Shown in pieces: positions 1 to 11,100 of a stretch of 64,000 nucleotides of DNA. Both the position numbers and the translations under genes were made by a program. This stretch comes from Anticarsia gemmatalis (Eukaryota; Arthropoda; Insecta; Lepidoptera; Erebidae). The stretch spans positions 9,362,001-9,426,000 of the forward strand of contig NC_134767.1 of the NCBI RefSeq assembly GCF_050436995.1. Reading direction: 5' to 3'. The notes beneath the pieces were generated by a model. That model had not been told where the DNA came from. It made no database searches and saw only the letters and a program-made list of their open reading frames with translations. The first letter of the stretch is position 1, and each line of letters opens with the position of its first letter.

Positions 1-1487
1 ACTTAGCACCTTTTGTAGGTCAAAGATAGCAATTGTGCTATCATTTTTGTCAATTGTAATTTTTTCCTCATTTTTAATCTGCCGAATTGTCTCTTTTCTA
101 TGCAAATGCTGTCTATAGCTTTCTTCAAGAGCTTGTTTCTCTGATGGACTGGACTGCTCATATACAAAACATGTGGAACAATAATCTTTTTTTGGCTTAA
201 AAAAGGAGTAGTTGTATTTCGTATTAAATGTGGTTTCATATTGACGTTTAGTCGCCATCTTAGCATCAACAAAATTTTGCTGTGGAAACCAACCTGTGTA
301 CAACCGATACATTTTCGATATATTGAGGTCCTGTGATAAATATTCTCGAGTTGAGCTTTTTCTTGTATAATGAGACTCTACTTTAGGAAATAATGAAATG
401 TGCTTTTCAATACTAGATTCAGTGGCGGAGCTCATTTTTCGTGGTCTATTATTGTGCTTACCTCTGAAATCTGTAATACTTTCCTCTGTTTTAAATTTTT
501 CTAATGCTGTATATACCATTTGTTCATTAATGCTTAAAGTGTTTAGAAAAAATATCTTACAAACAAAGACCTGTACCTGATTTAAAGAAAAAAAATATTT
601 AATAGTCTGAGTGCGATTATTTTTCCTTTCCAGAGTCATTCTTTTGATATTTTCTGTTGTAGTATGCTTAATAATATACATCCATTGATGTTCTCGATCA
701 GATAGTTTATAAAATTTATCAAATAAATCTTGCCTTTCGGAGGAGGTAAATTTGCTGCCACAGTTCATTTTACACGTACATACGGGACCCATAGTCTTTT
801 TTGGATACCTTTTTTTAGTATGACAACCTTCGTAAGCCTGACCAGAATTTTTAAGTAATTTATTTTTTTTGCTACACCATTGATCTTCATTAACTTTACG
901 TTTTCTAGAATAAGTTTTTTCATTTTGTGAAGTGGAAGGCTCTTCCAAATTACTTGGTTCGAAATCTATTGAATGCTGTGTTAATTCAGTTCTAATACCG
1001 GGTTGTTCATTTTGACAAATATCGGTCAGTGTGATATCACTTTCATTAATTTCAGATACACTTTCCGGTTGCAATGTTTCCTCGAAATCACTACTTGGCA
1101 AATTATCAGTTAAGGCATAACTAGGCACTAAGCTTAAATTTATGAAATTCGTATCATGAAATTCATTTTCGTCGTTATACTGGACACCATCAATTATTGT
1201 AGAATTGTGTTGATTTTTATATATGGTGTTAGAGGATGCGATAAAATCGCTGTTTCCTAAGAATAATGATAAATTAGAAATAGTAGAGGGAGTATCAATA
1301 ACCTTTGATGTGTTCAAAATGTTATCTATGCATTGGGAATCTCCACTATGACCAGAAAACGTACTTGATGGCCTTGAACGATTGGCTGCAATCCTTTCTG
1401 GACTTGGAAGATATTCTGAACAATCCGGAGAAAAATCAGCATCACTCACTTCTTTAACATTATCAGCGTAATTTGGCTTTGGTCGAT
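1..1487 (-). CDS. Exon 3 of the uncharacterised minus-strand gene (truncated by window edge)
   Basis: The acceptor TTTCAG ends at 1488. All 495 codons to the left edge are sense codons, checked codon by codon. The exon holds the acidic linker, the Cys-rich motif (about 795-745) and the conserved C-terminal block. An ATG-initiated reading of 272-3 in another frame is a shadow of this exon. Confidence 0.75.
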
Positions 1488-2309
1488 CTGAAAGCAAAAT
1501 AATATTTTTTTTATTTAATAAATATGTAAAATTTTAACATTAAATATATTAATTTAAATACTTATATTTTATAAAATTTAAAATTTAGTTATATACATTA
1601 TAAATCTCTGAAATAATCTATATAAAATATTTAAGTACATGAATAAATAAATGTATGCATAAATAAAATAAAATATATATTAAGTATTACTACAACAATA
1701 GACAAAGTATTTTAGATACGTTTAGATATTAGTACATACCTCGTAAATTATAATTAGTTATTCCTTTGATGCACAGTGATTCTACAACTTTACTTTCTTG
1801 TACGATATTAGCACAGCTCCTTTTTGAAGAAGCTCCAGAACCTGTAAACACATTATGAGTTCTTAGATTGAAAGTTCACGGAGTAATTGTTAAAATATTT
1901 TATAAACATGGTCCTTCTCAAAATGCGATTACACCTAACGCCAAAGTAAAAACTACGTCCGCATCACGATATTCAAGACGTAATGTATATAAACAGATAA
2001 GATCGTTTTACCCGACCCGATAATAGAACTCGAGACCTCTAACGCATAGAATTTAACATTGCTAGCTACACGCATCACTCCACTATGCTAAAATGATTAT
2101 ATTCATAAAAATATAGTGTGTATTGGCTGTTAGATCTAACGAATTTACATTATTGTTTTGCAATGTGAGATAATAGATTGTATATAAATAAATCACTTAT
2201 ATTTATCTTGATACTTACTTGTTGCAACATGATCGTCAGTATTATCAACCATCAACAACATTCTTCTTACTCGAGGGTTTTTCAAAGGGTGAACTTGTTT
2301 CGATGACAT
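1..2309 (-). CDS. Uncharacterised insect protein, possibly transposon-derived (three exons, 3' end beyond window)
   Basis: Three exons join in one open frame: 2309-2219, 1841-1740 and 1487 to the left edge. Both introns are GT-AG and phase 1 (donors GTAAGT and GTATGT; acceptors ending ACAG and TTCAG). The joined frame has no stop over 560 residues. It starts MSSKQVHPLKNP; about residues 65-300 are acidic and Ser/Asn-rich. Next comes a Cys cluster (GPVCTCKMNCGSKF), a motif like FRGKHNNRP, a segment with HYTRKSSTREYL, then FNTKYNYSFFKPKKDYCSTC and an acidic/hydrophobic IFDLQKVL at the edge. From memory, this order (Cys cluster, KHNNRP, HY-R, FN-KPKKD-C) matches a multi-copy uncharacterised insect family that may be transposase-like; I cannot name the domain securely and the catalytic part would lie off the window. 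The intact frame and introns argue against a dead copy. It runs opposite to Homer and probably lies within a Homer intron. Confidence 0.75.
1740..1841 (-). CDS. Exon 2 of the uncharacterised minus-strand gene
   Basis: The acceptor (ACAG) ends at 1842 and donor GTATGT starts at 1739. The exon is 102 bp, phase 1 on both sides, so skipping it would keep the frame. It encodes a short basic segment (SGASSKRSCANIVQESK). Confidence 0.7.
2219..2309 (-). CDS. Exon 1 (coding) of the uncharacterised minus-strand gene
   Basis: The ATG is at 2309-2307 and the exon gives 30 codons plus one base before donor GTAAGT (2218-2213). The start is chosen because it is the ATG of the open frame that joins to exon 2. 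The upstream sequence is AT-rich with an E-box-like CACGTG near 2490; no TATA box stands out. Confidence 0.65.
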
Positions 2310-5066
2310 ACTTATCACTTAAATAAATATTGAATACTTGACTAACTTATTAAAATAATCAACACCGTGTAAAATACTAAACATTACAATTAAAAATAAC
2401 ACATAATAGCTTTTACATTGATTGACGTGATGTCACTTTAAAGCAACAAATACAACTAACTTTCGTGATTTATGTAAACAAACAATCGGCACGTGCGCAA
2501 TCACCTGTCTCTGTTATTTTTCGTGTTTAGAAAGAGATGCACTGAGCATCGCGTACGCCCTGTATTTGTCTCGGTGTGAGTAATGTGCATTACATGTAGC
2601 GACATGTTCTTGATTCGTCGAGCGCGGGCCAGTTAACGCCAATACATATCTTAAGGTCTCAAATGATTACTGTAATAGAGTATTACCGAAAATGTCGGCC
2701 TAAAAATTTACGAGAATAAACCCGTAATCGCGTTAGCCAGAAGATTTTAGGGAATATTTTACAGTAATATTTCTTTACCGAAATTTGGGCATATAATTTA
2801 ATTTGTAATAAGGTATAGCGGTATTTTTCACGTAAATAAAAATAAAAAAGAATCCATGGAACAAACATGTCATAACGGAAATCATTGAAAATTTTGGGAG
2901 AAAAAATCTGAAAAAAATTGTATAGGTGTATTCACACCCATAGATACCGAAAATGTAATAACAATAAAAAGTCGGTAATAGTATAATACCGGTTTATTCC
3001 TTGGGGGCGTCGATATATTCGTATAAGTTATCATTGGAATAAGAAGTCTTATTTGCTTATTAGGGATTTTTCTTTTGCGTGCTGTTATAGTAGTGTTATG
3101 ATTCTAGGTTATTGTTTTAAGGTAGGCTTTATCACCATGCACTCTTACTCTACTTACTGTTGTATTTGTCTTTTTCTGTCTCACTTTTCTTTTACTGACA
3201 GCTATACTACTTATTTTATCGTTGGGATAGATTTCAGCTTTAGAATAAGGTGATAGCAGGGAATGCTGCCACTTTTTCTTGACCTGTGAAGGTCACATAT
3301 TTTTTTTCCAGACCTGAGACTACAGCTCTCTAGTTCTAGACTGATTGATAGATTGATTATGGTATAATCGAGTCAAGTTTGCATTTAAAACAGGAGTGAC
3401 TGCATAAATTGAATCAAATAGATATGTTTAAAAGTCAATTTAAGGATTTTAAGATTTTCGTTTGAGAGATTGTTGTGTTGACTAAAAGGAATTGACCGCG
3501 TCATTAACTTTATTAATGTGCTATATCTTTTTGGTAGCGACTTTCTCTTAACTCATAATTTTCGATTTTTATTATTGATTCCAGTTTTCTACTTCCTCCC
3601 TAAGAAATATTTAACCGAACCAATCTCATTAAACCAGAACACATGCACGTGAAAGCTAAAAGTTTTCTAATCGAACTCCGACACGTGGTTATACGTTTCC
3701 AATTTGTGTTTCAAAACTAAAAGTTCCTTTGAAACGCCAACTATTTATATTGCACGGCTAGAAAATTTACAATATTTACCAACGTTTTGATCTTATATTG
3801 AAATTCTGTTCGCGTATGGTGCTTTCAATTTTGAAGTATATTGCTGAATTATTTCAATAAATTTTGTAAAGAACATTTTTGTTGAAATATTTTATTATGT
3901 TATACAATTTTCGTTTCAATATGTATAAATTTCTAAACTTTGTCTGCTTATATGTTTGTTATGTCTAACAATGGATTCTGATACAATTTAGGTCTCTTTT
4001 GGTAATTAATTAGCTTTTATAATTACAAATTAATTAAGCATTATGTTGTTAGACAAAATGTCTTAAAAATATTAAACCTAATGTACAATATTTTTGACTA
4101 ATAGATAAGTAATGAATCCTTGAGCAACGGAAGATACTTTTATCCTGAAAATAGTCGAGAAATTCATGGATGTTTCACTGCTTTCACCGACTGAAAATCC
4201 ATATAAACTAAACTAAATCCTAATTAAATAACACATTTGATTATAATATCCATGATTAAACAATTTAGTGTAAATGTCGTTTGTAATTAATAAGTCATTG
4301 TTTGCTGACCCGCGTATGAATGTTACAGTCGATAATAATGCTGACGTCATTTTAATAATTACTACCCAAATGAATCAGCAAGCTGGGGATTAAATGAGAC
4401 ACCGGCTGATGGAAAATAGTGGAAAGTCATGAATGCCTCCTAGTTATGATGTCCCCTAATAAGTTATACAGTTTTCAGTCTGCTTTGAACTTTCTCTGCT
4501 TTTTTCTATCTCGTATGGTTAGTAGTTAACCTAGTGTCAAAGATGTTCAAGCAGCCCGGAGGGCCTCTGACATGGCTTAACGACTGTTTTGCTAACTGAC
4601 AACAACCTGGACCGACTATTAACGTGCCCTACGAAGCATAAACTTTCTCAATTTACTAATCTAGGGGGAAAAGAATAACAATTTTAGGAGAATAAAATCC
4701 CCAACCGGTGATTGGCCAGCGTGGTGGACTCAAGGCCTAACCCTAACCTACGGGAGGAGACCCTAGTTAGTGCAGTGCGTAATACCTATGTACATGCAAC
4801 CGGCTTGTAGGACTGTAGGAGAGTTACAAGTGAAGTTAAGCAGATAGAGATTGTGGCACCTATCAAGAGTAGTTCTTTATTTTTCGCCTATACCTTGTAA
4901 AAAGGGCCTGATTTTATGAAAGTACTAGTTGGTTCCCGCGGCTTCGTGTAAGATGTAGTAGAAAGTTTGTTGTTATCGTAATAAGTGCTTGGTCTCTGCC
5001 CATAGGAAAATGTGTGATTTTATGTATGTACTAACTTGTTGAGTTAATTGCTATGTTTGTTCTCAG
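2310..5066. other. Non-coding stretch: upstream of the minus-strand gene and Homer intron
   Basis: No supported coding exon lies here. At 2640-3000 there are scattered ACCGAAAAT-type direct and inverted motifs of a decayed repeat. The part from 4510 to 4770 holds a 5S-like SINE fragment and a tRNA-SINE fragment (listed separately). I looked for the Homer N-terminal exon (MGEQPIF-like start, FFYD block) and did not find it. Confidence 0.5.
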
Positions 5067-5198
5067 GCGGTGATAAACAGCACGATAACAGCGAACATGA
5101 CGTTCACGAAGACCTCGCAGAAGTTTGGACAGTGGAGCGACGTCAGAGCCAACACGGTCTACGGGTTAGGGTTCGCTTCTGAACCGGAGTTGGGGAAG
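5067..5198 (+). CDS. homer: Homer exon: C-terminal half of EVH1 domain
   Basis: Acceptor TTCTCAG at 5066, donor GTAACA at 5199; 132 bp, phase 0 on both sides, 44 codons. It starts AVINSTITANMTF and ends SEPELGK. The Phe/Trp-containing core KFGQWSDVRANTVYGLGF is the diagnostic block of Homer EVH1 domains. Confidence 0.95.
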
Positions 5199-8100
5199 GT
5201 AACATCATTTTTGGTCGCTGTTTTTCCTATGTCAATGTTTATACCATGAGACTATCGTTTGTATCGTGATCTCTACAAAGAGGAGGATGGCTGGAGGGAT
5301 GCCTTTTTTGTTTGCCTCAAATGATCAAAGGCGATAGCTGCAATTTAAGCCACCCTGGACCAATTTTGGTGAGATGCTGCATTTTTGTCACCGGTCGCCT
5401 ACTTGTGATATATCTAAGAACTAATTTATTCCGTCCGATGACATTTATTTAAGGAATAAGTCGACGTTTTCGACAGAAAAAAACTATTGTAGTAAAGTAG
5501 AATGAAAATCTTGATCTTGGAAACTGTTACGTACCTACTGTAACTTATTATTAAATAATGTCCTCCTGGCCGGTATTTGGCTACAGCGACCAGTTTCATT
5601 AAACCAGCCAACTACTAATATATACTAAAAAACTATGTTTTAGTGTCCGAGTGTGTGCACATATACAAGTACACTCTCTATTCCTATACTTTCATAGCCC
5701 AGTGGGACGGTTAAACCGACACCTTGGGTGAGAGGTCAGGTGCAGGACCGACGGCTTTACGTGCTTCTTATTGGACTAAATTAACGATCGTCTTAGTTTA
5801 TTTTAACTTAAGTATGCTCTAAGGTATTCTAGGCTCACTACTATGCATAACAATTAATTGGCTGGTCATAATTCCAAGATATTAATCAAGAGGCTAATTA
5901 ATCCCATAGGCCTATGAACTAATGCTGAGAATTTGAATTATCCTAGATATTAATTACATCGGAAATTGGGATCACAATATATGGTTTAATTACTACCATA
6001 GTAGAATTTGTCTTACAAAAAATATTTGGTTTAGAATCTATGGGTGTTTGAAGGTTTTAAGCCCAATTCACCAAAACACTTACGTATTTTTAGTTAACAG
6101 GTCACATGATTAGGTACATTTGTAATAACAATTGCAACCACCCATTAAAAAAACAAGTTCTTACATCTTCACATGCTTACACAAAGCCATTACATAGCTT
6201 TAGCTATCAGCATAAGGGCCCCTTAATATGACGAAGGTGATCCAGAAATTCAGATTTTTGAGAGTTAAACGAAGGGGAACCGATATTTCGGTTGCCGTGA
6301 GTCAAGAGTTTGACTTGTATTGCAAAGGGTCTGAGACTTGATTTGGCTTGATATATATTTAATGGCACATGATATAGGAGCTCCCTGTTTTCCCTTACGA
6401 TAGCGAGAGCAGGCCTTAAACTGAAAGGAAATTGTGTAATTCTTTGTAATAATCCATGTCAATAAGTTGTACAGACATATCGCTATACTTTCATAGTGAT
6501 AAGCTTTTAACCCATTTTACATACGCGTATATAAATTGTTTTCGCTATCGAGGTTTTCCATCAACGTTTTAATTGAATCAGTGGTCGCGTGTTGAGTGAT
6601 ACGGTGGAGCTGAACGTGAGTTATATACTATGCAATTATGTAAGGTTTATTGAAAATTGTTCTAGCCGTCAATTGAATACCGTGCTAATTATATTAACAT
6701 TAAGCAGGAATTGAATGAAGCGTATTCTATCGACAGAAAGACTCGTGAGTGCCATTCACTTACCTTTTCCAAACTTAAACTACTAGTGTGGGTTATACAA
6801 TATTTAAAAGCCTGTTAACACCTTCAGCTAAGCTCGAAAGCTTATGATAGGGGTAGGTTCACATTAGTATCGCAATGGGTGGAATACGCATCCAAGAACT
6901 CTTGTTTTGTCACAGGTAGTAAAAGATTTCAGGGGCTTTGAAAGGGGCCGCCATTTTACCTGTCAGCTTGGAGCTTTCTAATGCAATTCTTTTATTCACA
7001 GTTCATAGAAAAGTTCCAAGAAGTAAAAGAAGCGATTCAAGCCCAACAGTGCGGCGGGGGCGGTGGTAAAAGCGTGACAAACGGGAACAGTGGTGCGGCC
7101 ACACCGGTCGCCAGCGCCACGGCCAGCCCGCTGCTAGCTGGCCGCGCTACTGGCGCCGAGGAGCCGCCGCCCGTCGCCGCCGTGTCGCCTGCACAGGTAA
7201 TGGTTAGTAGATTGATCGTGGTTTTCAGGACGAAGCATTGAGATTGATTAGGAATATGAAATTCTGAGCGATTTTACCCGAAACTGGGATGAATTAAACC
7301 TAAGTAGAGAAGACAATCAGAAAGTGAATTTGAACCTGAAGTAAGGTTAGAGGATCTAAAGGAAATCTCAGGTCATATTGGTGACGATTGACAAAGTATA
7401 ATAGCGTAGAATTCTTAATTACGGAACATTTTATACAAGATTTTAAAAATGTCCATGTAAATATATCCTTAGGGTCTAAATTATTTTCAGACATCTAGTG
7501 AGTTCGTTCAATAATTGAGTATTCATCTAAGCTTTTTGTTTGCAGCCAAAGGTGCCAGAACCGGAGGAGATGGCGGTACATCAGAGAGCCCATTCAGTCT
7601 CATCGAGTCTTCAGGTAACTGTAAGATAACAACTATATCTTACTGCTGTTTGGCTTTGCAGAAACTGTTTTTTTGTCAATGATTGCCAATAGAAAGCTCT
7701 CAGTACCAATTTTTTTTTTACTGAAGAGATTATCTCTGAAAGTACCAAAAATACACAGACTGCATTTTGACAGGACTACAAGCTTTAAATATTTAATTTT
7801 CTCGACTGTTGCTAAATGAACTTTTGTGACAAAACGTAAGTTCTATCGCAGAACTTACGTTTTGTCACAACTGCTACAGTTGCAAATGTCCAATATTTTT
7901 TCTCCACGTTTCAGCATTTTGCTAAGCATTTTTACAATTTACATCAAGCTCTTTTCTCACTCTACCATTTTTCGTGCAGAGTGGCTACGGCACAGTAAGC
8001 CGAGCCCCCCGCGGGCCGCTCGCCTCAGCCGGCGCTCCGGTCGAGCCTCCACCGGCCGAGTCCACTGAACAACAGCTGCGTTACGAGAACGATAGACTCA

Positions 8101-11100
8101 AACTGGCCTTGGCGCAGAGGTAAGTTTAAAATTACAGGAATTTATCATGGCGATATAACTGGATTTCAAGATGTTCACTTCTCTGTTTGAGCTAACCATA
8201 GTCGTATGTTACCTTCAATTTAGCAGAAAAATGGAGCAGACAATTGGTTTACCATGTGTTAGTGTATTTTAATAATGCGGTTTTTTACGCGATGTGAGAA
8301 GATTATTTGTAAGAGTTGGTGGAGACGCGTAATTGATAGCGAAAGTGTGTTACTAGTGATTTTTTAACACAGGTAGACTTCTCAATTGCGTTACTAAAAG
8401 CGTAATAGCTTTAAGCTGTTATTTTGCTCGACTGAATGTGCGAAAAATTGCGTGGTTGACTTCGTCAAAACTATTGAGGGTACAAGTCTAATATACTAAA
8501 GACACAGAGTTGTGCAAAAGCCATTGAGTTTTACTTTGACATCTTTGAATACATATGTTGATGAAGATTAATAAAACACCAATAACAATAAAAAAGTTTA
8601 TTCAATCGCAAGAAGTTTTTGTACAAACACTTATAAACTAAAACAGAAACAATACAGTCAAGGATCTTAACTAAATAATACGAATCGTGTATTTCACACA
8701 ATTAATAAATAAGTTCGTGTGCTACTCATTACAACATCTTAATAAATTATCTATATTCTTAATGAGCAACCTACGAAAATCACACATTTTTACGCATGCG
8801 TAAAATTTTCGCGTAAAAGAAGCCCCGTAATTTATAGCAGCGCGTAATTTCTAGCAAAATATTCAAATTTATTTGTGAATAAGCAATCTGTGTTAATATT
8901 ACGTAATTTATTACGATTTACAATATAATTGATGCATTCGTAGGACTTATTTTACGCGATAAATATTACGTGATGTGTATTTACTTGTTAACCAATCAAT
9001 ATTCAATTATTCTTTCATACGTGACAAGTTGCGGAAAATTACGCGAATTTTACGCAACTCATCACTGCAAAATGCACTATGTTTTATTATAATAGTAATA
9101 TTTTTAACAAATTTAAAATGGATGATGTAAATTATGAAATAGTCTTAATAAACGAAATAACAGGTTTAAAGCAATCAGAATTATAAAACCTTGTATACAA
9201 AAATCTCATAGCAAATACATCGCTCTCTTTCTCACTCCCTATTAATGCCTTTAAAAACGAAACAAAACATAAAACTACAAGAGTTTATGAAAAAAAGCCG
9301 GTCTTTAAATCGCAAGCGTATCTTTTCATTCAATGAACGAATGAGTGAACATAACGGGATGAGTGAATGAATGAATGAACAGTTAACTGGCCGTTTGTAA
9401 CAGAAATATTTAGGCTAAATTCAGTGTAATATTTTAAATATTTTAAAGTTTTTTAAGTGAATGGATTCGAATAAACGGGCTATGTTGTATGTTATAAAAA
9501 CATTGTTTTTATTTGATGTGAAAGCCTTTGTTAAATTTTAATAAGTTTATTTGGATTATTATAAAAAATGTAGTCAGTATTATTTTTAATATTTTAAATC
9601 CAATTTAAATGTTTCGGAGATTTTAAACATCAGTGGAAGATATTTATTCAGAAATGTAATGGATTTATAAGAGATATTTTATAATTGGACATAAAATAGC
9701 GCTTTTTATTACCCATTTTTTCATTGATTTCGAGCAAATTTTGTACGTTCCGTAAACTAAGTAATTAGTAACTGTTTTAAGCTATTCAACTGTCCCCAAT
9801 ATTATGTAGACAAGAAAACATCCAGCCGTTTCAATATCATATCTTCAATAACAAATAAACCTACCTACTTAACTTCTGCAAGCCTAACCGTTACTGACGA
9901 TAAGTTATAGAAAACGTAACAACATAAGCCCGTACTATATCCATTCTACTCAAAGCCACTAATGTTCAAATCCCCCAGCGATAGGCACAAAACCATCGTC
10001 GAACCCATAGTCCTGTTGATAATGTACCGGCTCATGGGCAGGCTTAGCTTCAAACTTAGCTTCAAACTTAGGTTCATACTTAGCTTCGTACTTAGGCTCA
10101 TATTCTTCATGTTTCGGTGTACCAATTTTGTGGACTACCGCGTTGAAGCCGTTCTTGTCGTCCGCTTCGTATTCCACTACGCGTTTTGTTCCGTCTGTTT
10201 CTATTAGGGTGTAGGTACCTGCGGCAATGGATAGTGTGTTATTAGTTTAATTCGAAAAAAGCATTGCTACGTACATCATACCTATTATATCGGAAGGCGA
10301 AAGCCAAAGCGTATGCGTTTTTCCATTTACAATATTTAGTTTCATGACACAAGGGATGAGTTTATAGTTACATATCAGTCATGTTATCAAACTCCTCTGC
10401 GAATATTCTTTTATGAATGCAACATAAAAGGGCCAAAACGGTGTAGGTGTTATATTGCCATTCAAATAGGGGTTAAACAATTGAGTTTGTTTAGCTGATC
10501 GATGAGGCATCGATTGAGTGCACATGCAGTGAGTAGTTAAATTAGCACAAACAATAAAAAGGCGTTTCTATGTGAGGAAACCCCCCTTTTCGAGATAGTT
10601 CAATTCAGTCACCTAGCTCGAAATTATTGTTTCACCAATTTGACGTGAGTAAATTAAAATAGTGATTCATATTTTTCATATAATTATATTCTAAGACAAC
10701 TCCCGTCCTAAAATCTAGGGTTATATTGCCTGATTTGTAGTCCCTTCGGACACACAGAAAATATTCAATACTCGACCATTTTAATTTTAAACCTTCTTCC
10801 TAACAGCGAAAAGAAAGGACAAGCAGTATTTAAACCGTTTTATGTATCACACAAATTCTTTTTTAAACAAAGTTTTCCAAAAAAAAAACAAATATGATAC
10901 CATTTTTATTAATACTGAAACTACACGTAAAATAAATGCAATCAAAATATACCGCATCCACTAGCCACAAAAGCCAGTGTTCCAACTAGATGCGGTTTTA
11001 ACTGGAACTTCAATCAATACTTTCCCAGAACTGAAACACACGTGAAAGCCTCTCAAATACACAACTTTCATGTAATATTTAGAGATGTGCAAACAGCAAT

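Noticed and set aside
9962..10207. Plus-strand ORF with L/S/F repeats
   Set aside because: Antisense shadow of the cuticle protein C-terminal repeat.
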